A stretch of 15,008 nt of DNA, from positions 1 through 15,008 of the forward strand of contig JAASTF010000048.1 of NCBI GenBank assembly GCA_021767525.1. Reading direction: 5' to 3'. The position numbers were made by a program, and so were the translations under genes. The notes under the pieces are model-generated. The model ran no database searches. It was not told where the DNA came from and saw nothing but the letters and a program-made list of their open reading frames with translations. The DNA is from Paracoccaceae bacterium (lineage in GTDB: Bacteria; Pseudomonadota; Alphaproteobacteria; Rhodobacterales; Rhodobacteraceae). Each line of letters opens with the position of its first letter. Position 1 is the stretch's first letter. Below, piece after piece: positions 1 to 7,562 of the stretch.

Positions 1-260
1 GCGTCTACTCCATCGGGGACGCCGAGGCCGAGGTGATCGAGGCTGAGGTTCTGTCGACCTCGCCTATTGCCGGGCAGAAGGTATCCGAGATCGATTTCCC
101 CGAGGGCGTTCTGATCGGCATGGTGCAAAAGGGGGCGGAATTGATGAAACCCACCGGCAGCCTGCGCATCGACGAGGGCGACGTGATCACCATCTTCGCG
201 ATGACCAGCGACGTGCCCGAGGTCGAGCGGCTGTTGCAGGTCTCGATCGACTTTTTCTGA
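1..260 (+). CDS. trkA: Trk potassium uptake regulator TrkA, C-terminal end (partial)
   Basis: The reading frame enters the window at position 3 (the first two bases belong to a codon cut by the edge) and runs 85 codons to TGA at 258-260. The visible part matches the final RCK_C (TrkA_C) domain of TrkA, with the typical stretches KVSEIDFPEGVLIGMV and DEGDVITIFAM near the end. TrkA is the cytoplasmic NAD(H)/nucleotide-binding subunit that gates the TrkH potassium channel. The immediately following trkH, 3 nt downstream, supports this strongly. The N-terminal Rossmann RCK_N domains lie outside the window, so the total length and their integrity cannot be judged. In relatives such as Rhodobacter capsulatus, trkA follows ntrYX and precedes hfq. 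Whether ntrX lies upstream here is inference. Confidence 0.9.
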   Translation, partial: VYSIGDAEAEVIEAEVLSTSPIAGQKVSEIDFPEGVLIGMVQKGAELMKPTGSLRIDEGDVITIFAMTSDVPEVERLLQVSIDFF

Positions 261-263
261 CAG

Positions 264-1772
264 ATGCGCGCCCGGATCGAAGAGCAGCCCCTGTTTTTGC
301 TGATGATGGGCATCGCCGCGCTGGCGATGTATCTGCCCGCGATCCACGCGCTGGTGCTGGATACCGAGGACGAGGCCCGCGCCTTTTTCTATTCCGGCAC
401 CCTTCTGTTGGTGCTGACCGTGCTGATCTCGGTGGCCCGCGCCGGCCAACCGATGCGCCGCGACGAGATGTGGAACCTGCTGGCCCTGCTTGGTGGCTTT
501 ACCCTGTTGCCGGCGATACTGGCCGTGCCCTTTCACGAGGCGCTGCGCACCACCAGTTTCGTCAATGCCTATTTCGAAATGGTGTCCAGCCTCACCACCA
601 CCGGCGCATCGATGTTCGCGCCGGAACGGCTGTCGCCCAGCCTGCACTTGTGGCGCGCGATGGTGGGGTGGCTGGGCGGGCTGCTGATGTGGGTTGCGGC
701 CGCCGCCGTGCTGGCGCCGCTATCGCTGGGCGGGTTCGAGGTGACCGCCAGCGGCGAGCCCGGTCAGGCCGATGCGGGCGGCATGGGGCAGGTCGATCCG
801 CAAAAGCGCATTCTGCGCATCGCCTGGCACCTGACGCCGATCTATGCCGGGCTGACGCTGGCGTTGTGGCTGTTGCTGCTGGTGGGCGGCGACCGTCCGC
901 TGGTGGCGATCAGCCACGCGATGTCGGTGATGGCGACCAGTGGTATTTCGCCCGTGGGCGGGGTTGAAGGGGCCAGCTCGGGCCTGGGTGGCGAGATCGT
1001 GATGGCCTTGTTCATGCTGTTCGCCCTGTCGCGGGTCACCTTTTCCGGCGACACGCTGGTGGGCGCGCGCGTCAGCGTTCTGCGCGATGCGGAATTCCGC
1101 CTGGGGCTGGTGCTGGTTCTGGTGATTCCCCTTGTCCTGTTCCTGCGCCACTGGAGCGGCGCCTACGAATTCGACGAGGAACAGAACCTGACTCTCGCAA
1201 TTCGGGCGCTGTGGGGGGGTGTTTTCACCATCCTGTCGATGCTGACGACCACGGGTTTTGCCAGCGCCGACTGGGCCGCGGCGCAGAATTGGTCGGGGCT
1301 GGAAACACCGGGCCTGCTGTTGTTGGGCGTGGCCATGATCGGCGGCGGCGTCGCCACCACCGCCGGTGGGGTCAAGCTGCTGCGGGTCTGGGCGCTGTAT
1401 TTGCAAGGCCTGCGCGAAATGGAGCGCCTGGTGCATCCCTCGTCCGTGGGGCGCGCAGGCGCGGGCAGCCGGCGGTTGCGGCGGCAAGGGGCCTATATCG
1501 CCTGGATCTTCTTTATGCTGTTCGCCATTTCGGTGACGGTGTTCACGCTGATCCTGGCCTGGGTGGTGGGTGATCTGGAACAGGCGCTGGTACTGGCGAT
1601 CGCCGCCTTGTCGACCACCGGGCCGCTTGTCACGCTGGCAACGGAAACCCCCATCGCGCTTGCCGATCTCAGCATGACGGGAAAATTCGTGATGTGCGCG
1701 GGCATGGTGCTGGGACGGCTGGAAACGCTGGCGATCATCGCTTTGATCAGCAGCGATTTGTGGCGGCGCTGA
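264..1772 (+). CDS. trkH: Trk-type potassium transporter membrane subunit TrkH
   Basis: A 502-aa polytopic inner-membrane protein of the usual TrkH length. It forms the K+-conducting pore and is gated by TrkA. Four pore-loop filter segments are visible, each with its conserved glycine: TTTGAS (G114), ATSGIS (G227), TTTGFA (G331) and STTGPL (G453). The GGGVATTAGGVKLLR stretch at 360-374 corresponds to the gating-loop region with a conserved basic residue, and GRLE at 484-487 is the usual C-terminal signature. The ATG at 264 lies 3 nt after the trkA stop and has no strong ribosome binding site, so translation coupled to trkA is likely. Together with trkA it should form one transcription unit for K+ uptake. 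Nothing in the protein looks truncated. Confidence 0.95.
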   Translation: MRARIEEQPLFLLMMGIAALAMYLPAIHALVLDTEDEARAFFYSGTLLLVLTVLISVARAGQPMRRDEMWNLLALLGGFTLLPAILAVPFHEALRTTSFVNAYFEMVSSLTTTGASMFAPERLSPSLHLWRAMVGWLGGLLMWVAAAAVLAPLSLGGFEVTASGEPGQADAGGMGQVDPQKRILRIAWHLTPIYAGLTLALWLLLLVGGDRPLVAISHAMSVMATSGISPVGGVEGASSGLGGEIVMALFMLFALSRVTFSGDTLVGARVSVLRDAEFRLGLVLVLVIPLVLFLRHWSGAYEFDEEQNLTLAIRALWGGVFTILSMLTTTGFASADWAAAQNWSGLETPGLLLLGVAMIGGGVATTAGGVKLLRVWALYLQGLREMERLVHPSSVGRAGAGSRRLRRQGAYIAWIFFMLFAISVTVFTLILAWVVGDLEQALVLAIAALSTTGPLVTLATETPIALADLSMTGKFVMCAGMVLGRLETLAIIALISSDLWRR

Positions 1773-1899
1773 CGCAGTGCTTGACGCGGCCCGTTAAAGG
1801 CTTGAAGTTGGGGCTGGAAACCGGGCGTTGTGCGTTACATACTTTCCCGGAACAGGGACGATGCCGATCCGCGGCAGCGGCAAGAACAAAGGTAAATTG
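1773..1899 (+). other. trkH-hfq intergenic region, possible hfq promoter
   Basis: This 127-bp gap is the only substantial non-coding space in the trkA-to-amidase unit, so it is the natural place for an hfq promoter. I see TTGACG at 1781-1786 and TTGAAG at 1802-1807, but neither has a good -10 at 16-18 bp. TACATA at 1836-1841 is a possible -10, with only a weak CTGGAA (1814-1819) 16 bp upstream. No clear stem-loop with a T-run follows trkH. A frame open from 1828 would add 24 residues to Hfq, but they do not resemble Hfq and are taken as leader sequence. The promoter assignment is weak. Confidence 0.25.
1888..1892 (+). promoter_or_regulatory. Ribosome binding site of hfq
   Basis: AAAGG lies 7 nt upstream of the ATG at 1900. 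It decides the start in favour of the short 79-aa Hfq (MASDKQN...), which is also where similarity to other Hfq proteins begins. The alternative start at 1828 has no comparable site and would add non-conserved residues. Confidence 0.65.
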
Positions 1900-2139
1900 A
1901 TGGCTTCCGATAAACAAAACCTGCAAGACGCATTTCTGAATCACACACGGAAGACCAAGATTCCCGTGACGATCTTTCTGATCAACGGTGTGAAATTGCA
2001 GGGCGTGATCACGTGGTTCGACAATTTCTGCGTGCTGCTGCGCCGCGATGGCCAAAGCCAGCTTGTCTACAAGCATGCCATCTCGACGATCATGCCGTCG
2101 CAGCCGATCAACCTTTATGACGGTGACGACTCCAATTGA
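1900..2139 (+). CDS. hfq: RNA chaperone Hfq
   Basis: A 79-aa Sm-like protein that forms the hexameric ring pairing small RNAs with mRNAs. The Sm1 region runs over roughly residues 20-45 (VTIFLINGVKLQGVITWFDNF), and the Sm2 signature YKHAIST is at 57-63. Q9 and the YKH triad correspond to the proximal RNA-binding pocket residues of enterobacterial Hfq. The rim patch is RKTK (17-20) instead of the enterobacterial RRER. The C-terminal tail is very short and acidic (DGDDSN), as is usual in alphaproteobacteria. The start at ATG 1900 is chosen from the ribosome binding site and conservation. Its TGA overlaps the hflX ATG by one base (TGATG), a classic arrangement for coupled translation. hfq next to hflX is widespread in proteobacteria. 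Confidence 0.97.
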   Translation: MASDKQNLQDAFLNHTRKTKIPVTIFLINGVKLQGVITWFDNFCVLLRRDGQSQLVYKHAISTIMPSQPINLYDGDDSN

Positions 2140-3413
2140 TGGAGCATGATCGCAGACCGACCCGGGCGTGGGTTCTGCATCCCGATATTAAATCCGACCG
2201 CCATCGGCGCGACGCGGCGCTGGCGTTGGAAGAGGCCGTTTCGCTGGCCCATGCCTTGCCTGATCTTCAAGTCGTGGGCCAGGAAACCGTGCGCCTGCAA
2301 CGCCCGCAGGCGGGGCTGTTGTTCGGCACCGGCAAGATCGACGAGCTGAAGGCCCGGTTCGAAGCGAACGAGGTCGAACTGGTTTTGGTCGACGGGCCGG
2401 TGACGCCCATTCAGCAACGCAACCTGGAACGCGCCTGGGGCGTGAAGCTTTTGGATCGCACCGGGCTGATCCTGGAAATCTTTTCCGACCGGGCCGCCAC
2501 GCGCGAAGGCGTGTTGCAGGTGGAAATGGCGCATCTGGCCTATCAGCGCACGCGACTTGTGCGGGCCTGGACCCACCTGGAGCGCCAGCGTGGCGGGCTG
2601 GGTTTCGTCGGCGGCCCCGGCGAAACCCAGATCGAGGCCGACCGCCGCGCCATCGACGAGCAGCTGGTGCGCCTGCGCCGGCAGCTCGACAAGGTGGTGA
2701 AAACGCGCGATTTGCACCGCAAAGCGCGCGCCAAGGTGCCCTATCCGATCGTGGCGCTTGTGGGCTATACCAACGCGGGCAAATCGACCCTGTTCAACCG
2801 ACTGACCGGGGCCGACGTGATGGCCAAGGACATGCTGTTCGCCACGCTCGATCCCACGATGCGCGCGATCAAGCTGCCCGAGGGCGGCCCCGAGGTGATC
2901 CTGTCGGATACGGTGGGTTTCATCAGCGACCTGCCGACCGAGCTGGTCGCCGCCTTCCGCGCCACTTTGGAAGAGGTGTTGGCCGCCGACCTGATCGTGC
3001 ATGTGCGCGACATCAGCCACCCCGAATCCGAGGCACAGGCGAATGACGTGGCTGAAATCCTCGCCTCGCTGGGGGTGAAGAACACGACACCGCAGATCGA
3101 GCTTTGGAACAAGATCGACCGGCTGGATCCGGCGCAGGCCGAGGCGATGGAAACCGCCGCCACCCGCAAGCCGGGCGTTTTCGCCGTATCCGCCCTGACC
3201 GGCGCGGGGCTGCCGCCCTTTCTGGACGAGGTCGCCCGCCAGCTGGACCAGGAACGCCACGAAACCCGCCTGCACCTGGGATTTGCCGATGGGCGCAAGC
3301 GTGCCTGGCTGCACGAGGAAGGCGTTGTCGAGCAGGAAAAACAGGGCGAAGATGGTTTCGATCTGCTGGTGCTGTGGACCGACCGGCAGGAAAAACGCTT
3401 TCGCGAAATGTGA
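2139..3413 (+). CDS. hflX: Ribosome-associated GTPase HflX
   Basis: A 424-aa TRAFAC-class GTPase. HflX binds the 50S subunit and splits stalled or hibernating 70S ribosomes under stress. The N-terminal HflX domain carries RGGLGFVGGPGETQIE at 151-166, which is family-specific. The G domain shows G1 GYTNAGKST (209-217), the G2-region threonine in FATLDPT (about 236), G3 DTVG (257-260), G4 NKID (324-327) and G5 SAL (351-353), all intact. The ATG at 2139 overlaps the hfq stop by one base. An in-frame TTG at 2136 is an alternative start but lies inside hfq. No strong ribosome binding site is visible, which fits translational coupling to hfq. The amidase gene follows 27 nt later on the same strand. 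Confidence 0.96.
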   Translation: MEHDRRPTRAWVLHPDIKSDRHRRDAALALEEAVSLAHALPDLQVVGQETVRLQRPQAGLLFGTGKIDELKARFEANEVELVLVDGPVTPIQQRNLERAWGVKLLDRTGLILEIFSDRAATREGVLQVEMAHLAYQRTRLVRAWTHLERQRGGLGFVGGPGETQIEADRRAIDEQLVRLRRQLDKVVKTRDLHRKARAKVPYPIVALVGYTNAGKSTLFNRLTGADVMAKDMLFATLDPTMRAIKLPEGGPEVILSDTVGFISDLPTELVAAFRATLEEVLAADLIVHVRDISHPESEAQANDVAEILASLGVKNTTPQIELWNKIDRLDPAQAEAMETAATRKPGVFAVSALTGAGLPPFLDEVARQLDQERHETRLHLGFADGRKRAWLHEEGVVEQEKQGEDGFDLLVLWTDRQEKRFREM

Positions 3414-3440
3414 CCCGGCCAAAACGGGAAAGGGATAGGG

Positions 3441-4853
3441 ATGGAACTGACCGATAGATCGGCGCTGGAATTATCCGCAATGCTGGCGCGGCGCGATATC
3501 AGCGCGGTCGAGCTGATGCAGGCGACGCTGGATCGCATCGCTGCCGTCAATGGCACGGTGAACGCCGTTGTTTCGCTGGGCGATCCCGACACGCTGCTGG
3601 CCGCGGCGCAGGCCGCCGATGACAGCCCGCGTGCGGGCTGGCTGCATGGTATCCCGATGGCGGTCAAGGATCTGGCCAATGTCGCGGGCTTTCCCACTTC
3701 TTTCGGCTCGCCCGCGATGCCGGACAAGCCGGCCGAAACCGACGATCTGATGGTAATGCGGATGCGCGCGGCGGGCGCGGTGTTCATCGGCAAGACCAAC
3801 ACGCCCGAATTCGGGCTGGGCAGCCACACGTTCAACCCGGTGCACGGCACCACGGTCAACCCCTATGACCACAGCCGCAGCGCTGGTGGCTCGTCAGGCG
3901 GGGCGGCGGCGGCGCTGGCCTGCCGGATGCTGTCGGTGGCCGACGGGTCGGACATGATGGGCAGCCTGCGCAACCCGGCGGGCTGGAACAATGTCTACGG
4001 GATGCGCCCCAGCTGGGGCCGGGTGCCGGGCGAGCCGCTGGGTGAGATGTTCTTGCACCCCTTGGCCACATCCGGACCGATGGCGCGCAACCCGCGTGAT
4101 CTGGCCGCGCTGCTCGAGGTGCAGGCTGGCCCCGATCCGCGCCAGCCGTTTGGCCTGCCGGACGAGCCGTTCCTCGATGCTATCGCCGCCGACATAAAGG
4201 GCCGGCGCATCGGCTGGTTGGGCGATTGGGGCGGCGCCTATGCGATGGAGCCGGGCATTCTGGAGCTGACCGAAACCGCCCTGCGGGTGTTCGAGGATCT
4301 GGGCGCCATCGTCGAACCCGTCGCGCCTCCGATCGAGGCCGCGCAGATCTGGGAGTCTTGGGTGGGCCTGCGGGCCTTTGCCAATGCCGGGCGGCTTGAT
4401 CCGCTGTATCAGAACCCGGACACGCGCGCGCGCCTGAAACCCGATGCCGTGTGGGAGATCGAAACCGGCCGCGCCCTGGGCGCCACGGAAATCCAGCGCC
4501 TGTCGCTGATCCGGTCGGAATGGTTCCGCCGTGCCGCGGCCCTTTTCAACATGTATGACGCGCTGGTGCTGCCGTCGGCGCAGGTCTGGCCGTTCCCCGC
4601 CGAGTGGGAGCGCCCGCACCAGATCAACGACACGCCGATGGACACCTACCACCGCTGGATGGAAGTGGTGGTGCCCGTCAGCTTGATCGGCCTGCCTTGC
4701 GTCAACCTGCCGGCGGGTTTCGGCGACCACGCCTTGCCGGGTGGCATGCAGCTGTTCGGGCGGCACGGGAACGATCTGGGCCTTTTGCAACTGGCCGAGG
4801 CCTATCACCAGGCCACCGATTGGCCCGGGAAATTTCCCGCGCTGCCGTCCTAA
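3441..4853 (+). CDS. Amidase signature family hydrolase
   Basis: A 470-aa cytoplasmic enzyme of the amidase signature (AS) family, which hydrolyses C-N amide bonds with a Ser-cisSer-Lys triad. The likely residues are K76 in PMAVKD, cis-S151 in AGGSSGGAA, and nucleophile S175 in MMGSLRNPAG. The 24-residue spacing between the two serines is that of characterised AS enzymes. It is probably not GatA itself: the nucleophile motif reads GSDMMGSLRNP instead of the GatA-like DTGGSIRQP, and no gatB or gatC is present. The substrate cannot be told from the sequence. A good ribosome binding site (AAAGGGA, 3429-3435) sits 5 nt before the ATG, and the 27-nt distance from hflX suggests cotranscription. No export signal is seen. 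Confidence 0.9.
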   Translation: MELTDRSALELSAMLARRDISAVELMQATLDRIAAVNGTVNAVVSLGDPDTLLAAAQAADDSPRAGWLHGIPMAVKDLANVAGFPTSFGSPAMPDKPAETDDLMVMRMRAAGAVFIGKTNTPEFGLGSHTFNPVHGTTVNPYDHSRSAGGSSGGAAAALACRMLSVADGSDMMGSLRNPAGWNNVYGMRPSWGRVPGEPLGEMFLHPLATSGPMARNPRDLAALLEVQAGPDPRQPFGLPDEPFLDAIAADIKGRRIGWLGDWGGAYAMEPGILELTETALRVFEDLGAIVEPVAPPIEAAQIWESWVGLRAFANAGRLDPLYQNPDTRARLKPDAVWEIETGRALGATEIQRLSLIRSEWFRRAAALFNMYDALVLPSAQVWPFPAEWERPHQINDTPMDTYHRWMEVVVPVSLIGLPCVNLPAGFGDHALPGGMQLFGRHGNDLGLLQLAEAYHQATDWPGKFPALPS

Positions 4854-4910
4854 CGCTTGATTTGAACGGCGATTGCCAGTCTCATATGCCGAAAGCCGCA
4901 CAAGACGGCC

Positions 4911-4917
4911 GGAGGAG
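4911..4917 (+). promoter_or_regulatory. Strong ribosome binding site deciding the DUF2189 gene start
   Basis: GGAGGAG lies 3 nt before the ATG at 4921 and is the best Shine-Dalgarno match in the window. It argues against the longer frame from 4873, whose extra 16 residues are not membrane-like or conserved-looking. A weak TTGAAC (4862-4867) and CATATG (4883-4888) pair, with a short 15-bp spacer, could be a promoter, but the match is poor. Confidence 0.7.
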
Positions 4918-4920
4918 ATC

Positions 4921-5724
4921 ATGGGACAAGAGCCGCAACTGGGCGTGCCGCCGCTGGGCCGCGTGACCTTTGCAATGTTGGTCGAGGCCGTGCGCCGAGG
5001 CTGGGCCGATCTGCGCAGGGCACCGTTTTTCGGTTTTGTCTTTGCGCTGGTCTATGTGCTGGTGGGGATGGTATTCGCGCTGGTCACATGGGCCACGGGG
5101 AAAAGTTACTGGCTGGTTTTCGCCGCCGTGGGCTTTCCGCTGGTGGGGCCTTTCGCTGCCGTCGGTCTTTACGAGGTCAGCCGCCGGCTGGAGCAGGGCC
5201 GCGCATTGGACATCTACCAGATTTTCGGCGTGATCGTGATGCAGTCGAAGCGGCAACTGCCGTCGATCTGCGCCATCGTTCTGTTCATGTTCCTGTTCTG
5301 GTTTTTCATCGCGCACATGATTTTCGCGCTGTTCATGGGCTTTTCGACCATGACCAATGTCTCCAGTTCCTACGAGGTCTACCTGACCCCCGAGGGGCTG
5401 GCGATGCTGGGCGTCGGCACCGTGGTTGGCGCGCTTTTCGCGCTGCTGTTGTACATGATCACCGTGATCTCGCTGCCGCTGCTTCTGGATCGCGAGGTCG
5501 ATTTCGTGACGGCGATGATCACCAGCTTTCAAACCGTTATGGCCAACCCGGTGCCGATGTTGGCCTGGGGCGCCTTTATCGGCATCGTGACGCTGCTGGC
5601 GATGGTGCCGTGGTTCCTGGGGCTGTTCGTGGTGTTGCCCGTTTTGGGCCACGCCACCTGGCATCTTTACGACCAGATCAAAGAGGCCGGCATCAGCGAC
5701 GCGCCGGACGGCCAGCCCGCCTAG
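4921..5724 (+). CDS. DUF2189 integral membrane protein
   Basis: A 267-aa polytopic inner-membrane protein whose pattern fits the DUF2189 family, which has no established function. After a short N-terminal tail comes LGRVTF followed by RRGWADLRRAPFFGF, the typical family opening. Hydrophobic segments lie at about 33-55, 60-82, 115-140, 170-192 and 220-245. A family-like block is PLLLDREVDF, followed about 15 residues later by NPVPMLAWGAFI. The C-terminus is cytoplasmic-looking and hydrophilic. The gene stands alone on +, 67 nt after the amidase, and may be read from its own promoter or by read-through. Its TAG stop shares three bases of the palindrome CTAG with the stop of the convergent YHS gene. 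Function unknown. The family call is from recognition of the sequence pattern. Confidence 0.8.
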   Translation: MGQEPQLGVPPLGRVTFAMLVEAVRRGWADLRRAPFFGFVFALVYVLVGMVFALVTWATGKSYWLVFAAVGFPLVGPFAAVGLYEVSRRLEQGRALDIYQIFGVIVMQSKRQLPSICAIVLFMFLFWFFIAHMIFALFMGFSTMTNVSSSYEVYLTPEGLAMLGVGTVVGALFALLLYMITVISLPLLLDREVDFVTAMITSFQTVMANPVPMLAWGAFIGIVTLLAMVPWFLGLFVVLPVLGHATWHLYDQIKEAGISDAPDGQPA

Positions 5725-6173
5725 TCGACGATCCCCGGCCAGTTTGACTGCGCCCGCGCTATGTGGCCCGGTACATCGCCCAGCCAACGTGTGCGCACGC
5801 CCTTGGAATAGTTCAGATACAGCTTGCCGTCATGGATCGTCCACGCCTCGGGCACCGTGGGCGCGGCATAGCCGCTGGCCGCCCCATAGGCGCAATAGCC
5901 GCCGAATTGCGGGGCATAGCGTTCGGGCGCGGCGGCAAAGGCCGCCATGTTCTGTGCGCTGGCAAAGCGCCAGGTGGCGCCATTCCAGGTCATCTGGTGC
6001 GCGGGCAGACCCGCGACCGGCCCGCCATCTCTGAAATAGCTGACAGGGTCGGTGCCCCCAAGGGCCAGCCCGTCGCGTTGAAAGACGCGCGGGGTTTCGG
6101 CCCGTGCGGGCAAGGCGGCGGCAAGGGGCAGTGCAGCGATCAGGCCCATAAGGGCGCGGCGGGGCAGGGGCAT
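5721..6173 (-). CDS. Exported YHS domain-containing protein
   Basis: A 150-aa protein with an N-terminal signal peptide (MPLPRRALMG, then an alanine/leucine-rich core ending near ARA-E26), so it is probably periplasmic. RRALMG is only a partial twin-arginine motif, so Sec or Tat cannot be decided. The mature part has the YHS pattern: DPVSYF (42-47) and FGGYCAYG (90-97), with the single Cys at 94. YHS domains are often found in metal-handling proteins, but here the ligand is unknown. The start at 6173 is chosen because the signal peptide begins there. An in-frame extension to 6227 would place 18 unlike residues before it and would run through the inverted repeat. It lies 90 nt downstream of the CorC-type gene, same strand, and converges on the DUF2189 gene with overlapping stops. 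Confidence 0.85.
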   Translation of the reverse strand: MPLPRRALMGLIAALPLAAALPARAETPRVFQRDGLALGGTDPVSYFRDGGPVAGLPAHQMTWNGATWRFASAQNMAAFAAAPERYAPQFGGYCAYGAASGYAAPTVPEAWTIHDGKLYLNYSKGVRTRWLGDVPGHIARAQSNWPGIVD

Positions 6174-6181
6174 GGGCGTGA

Positions 6182-6212
6182 CGATCCGTTGACAGATGAT
6201 GTCAAAGGATCG
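6182..6212. repeat. Near-perfect inverted repeat in front of the YHS gene
   Basis: Arms of 13 bp at 6182-6194 (CGATCCGTTGACA) and 6200-6212 (TGTCAAAGGATCG) are inverted copies with one mismatch, separated by the 5-nt GATGA. The repeat ends 8 nt before the YHS start codon at 6173 and lies 52 nt beyond the end of the upstream corC-like gene. It could be a repressor operator (core TTGACA-N5-TGTCAA on the coding strand) or an RNA hairpin covering the only Shine-Dalgarno-like GGA. There is no T-run after it in the direction of transcription, so a standard intrinsic terminator is less likely. The repeat itself is certain; its role is inference. Confidence 0.85.
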
Positions 6213-6263
6213 CCTGCAATGTCGCATCTGGCAATTGGGCCTACGCGAATGTGAGCGCCCGTG

Positions 6264-7562
6264 TCACCGTGTCAAAAGCGGCCGGATCTTGAGCCGGGTG
6301 ATGCGGTTCCCGTCGCGGCCGATCACCTCGAACCGAAAGCCGTGGAACGAAAAGACCTGGCCCACCTCGGGGATCATCTGCGCCTCGTGCAGAACCAGCC
6401 CGGCGACCGTGTTGGCCTCGTCGTCGGGCAGGCTCCAATCGGTCGCGCGATTCAGGTCGCGGATCGTCATCGCACCGTCGATCAGGAACTGGTTGTCCTT
6501 GGACCGCTGGATCGGGTGATCGCCATCCGGGTCGAATTCGTCGGTGATCTCGCCCACGATCTCTTCCAGGATGTCCTCGAGCGTGATCAAGCCTTCAAGG
6601 CTGCCGTATTCATCGACCACCAGCGCGAAATGGGTGCGGCGGCGCAGGAATTGCCGCATCTGGTCATCCAGGGTGGTGGTGTCGGGGATGAAGTAGGGCG
6701 GCATCGCCACGTCCAGGATGTTGAAATCCGCCAACCCCTTGGCCGAAGCGTCCGGCCCGAACATCAGCTTGTGCATGGCGCGCAGCAAATCCTTGGCATG
6801 CACGACGCCCACGATGTTGTCGGGATCGTCCTTGAACACGGGCAGCCGCGTGTGCGGGCTGTCGAGACATTGGCGCAGCAGCTCTTCGGGGTCGGTATCC
6901 GCGTCGATCATCTCGATATGGCTGCGATGCAGCATGATCTCTTCGACCGCCCGCTCGCCCAGGTCGAGCGCGCCCAGGATGCGGTCGCGGTCTTCCTTTT
7001 CGACCACGCCTTCGGAATGGCCCAGATACAGCGCGCCGGCGATTTCCTCGCGCACCGCCAGGATCTGGCTGTCGGGGTCGGTCTGCACGCCAAAGACGCG
7101 CAGGATGCCGCGCACGAACCAGCGCACCGCGCTGACCACCGGCGCAAAAAGTGTCACCACCACCTGGATCACCGGCGAAACCTTGGCGGCGGCGGATTCG
7201 GCGTTGGTGATGGCATAGGTTTTCGGCAGCACCTCGGCAAAGATCAGCACCAGCAGCGTCATCACCAGCGTTGCCAGCGCCACGCCGGATTCCCCGAAAA
7301 TCCGCGTGAACAGCGATGTTGCCAGCGATGCAGCCAGGATGTTCACCAGGTTGTTGCCCAACAGGACCGAGCCGATCAGCCGCTCGTTATCCTCGGTGAT
7401 CGACAATGCGCGTTCTGCCCCGCGCGACCCCTTGTCGGCCTGGGCGCGCAGCTTGCCCCGGCTGGCCGCGGTCAGCGCGGTTTCCGAGCCGGAAAAGAAC
7501 CCGGACAGAACAAGCAGAAACAGGATCGCGCCGGCGGTGATCCAGAAAGCGGCGTCAAGCAT
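6264..7562 (-). CDS. CNNM/CorC-HlyC family transporter with tandem CBS domains
   Basis: A 432-aa inner-membrane protein with the complete family architecture. It has an N-terminal CNNM (DUF21) membrane domain (about 5-190, with SGFFSGSETAL at 20-30 and FAEVLPKTYA at 108-117), CBS domain 1 (about 205-265, HTRLPVFKDD and VGVVHAKDLL), CBS domain 2 (about 285-340, FALVVDEYGSLEGLITLEDI) and a C-terminal CorC_HlyC domain (about 355-428). Family members are linked to Mg2+/Co2+ efflux or homeostasis. The old name hemolysin is misleading. The start ATG at 7562 places the first membrane helix directly at the N-terminus; the 20-residue upstream extension is not family-like. It has a reasonable promoter at 7599-7627 and is probably transcribed with the downstream YHS gene. 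Confidence 0.92.
   Translation of the reverse strand: MLDAAFWITAGAILFLLVLSGFFSGSETALTAASRGKLRAQADKGSRGAERALSITEDNERLIGSVLLGNNLVNILAASLATSLFTRIFGESGVALATLVMTLLVLIFAEVLPKTYAITNAESAAAKVSPVIQVVVTLFAPVVSAVRWFVRGILRVFGVQTDPDSQILAVREEIAGALYLGHSEGVVEKEDRDRILGALDLGERAVEEIMLHRSHIEMIDADTDPEELLRQCLDSPHTRLPVFKDDPDNIVGVVHAKDLLRAMHKLMFGPDASAKGLADFNILDVAMPPYFIPDTTTLDDQMRQFLRRRTHFALVVDEYGSLEGLITLEDILEEIVGEITDEFDPDGDHPIQRSKDNQFLIDGAMTIRDLNRATDWSLPDDEANTVAGLVLHEAQMIPEVGQVFSFHGFRFEVIGRDGNRITRLKIRPLLTR

Noticed and set aside
1828..1899. N-terminal extension of Hfq by 24 residues
   Set aside because: The added residues are unlike any Hfq N-terminus, and the ribosome binding site AAAGG points to the ATG at 1900.
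2115..3422. 435-codon open frame antisense to hflX
   Set aside because: It mirrors hflX almost exactly. Its protein is rich in Gln/His/Arg/Gly with no recognisable domain, typical of the reverse complement of GC-rich coding DNA, while hflX has all its GTPase motifs intact.
3894..4922. 342-codon open frame antisense to the amidase
   Set aside because: Low-complexity, Arg/Gln/His-rich translation opposite a gene with a complete catalytic triad. No ribosome binding site or domain.
4882..5787. 301-codon open frame antisense to the DUF2189 gene
   Set aside because: Composition is His/Gln/Arg-rich and unlike any protein family, a shadow of the membrane protein gene.
6182..6212. The inverted repeat as an intrinsic terminator of the CorC-type gene or as an FNR-type box
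   Set aside because: No T-run follows it in the direction of transcription, so a standard terminator is unlikely. The TTGA and TCAA halves are 9 nt apart, not the 6 nt of FNR/Dnr sites.
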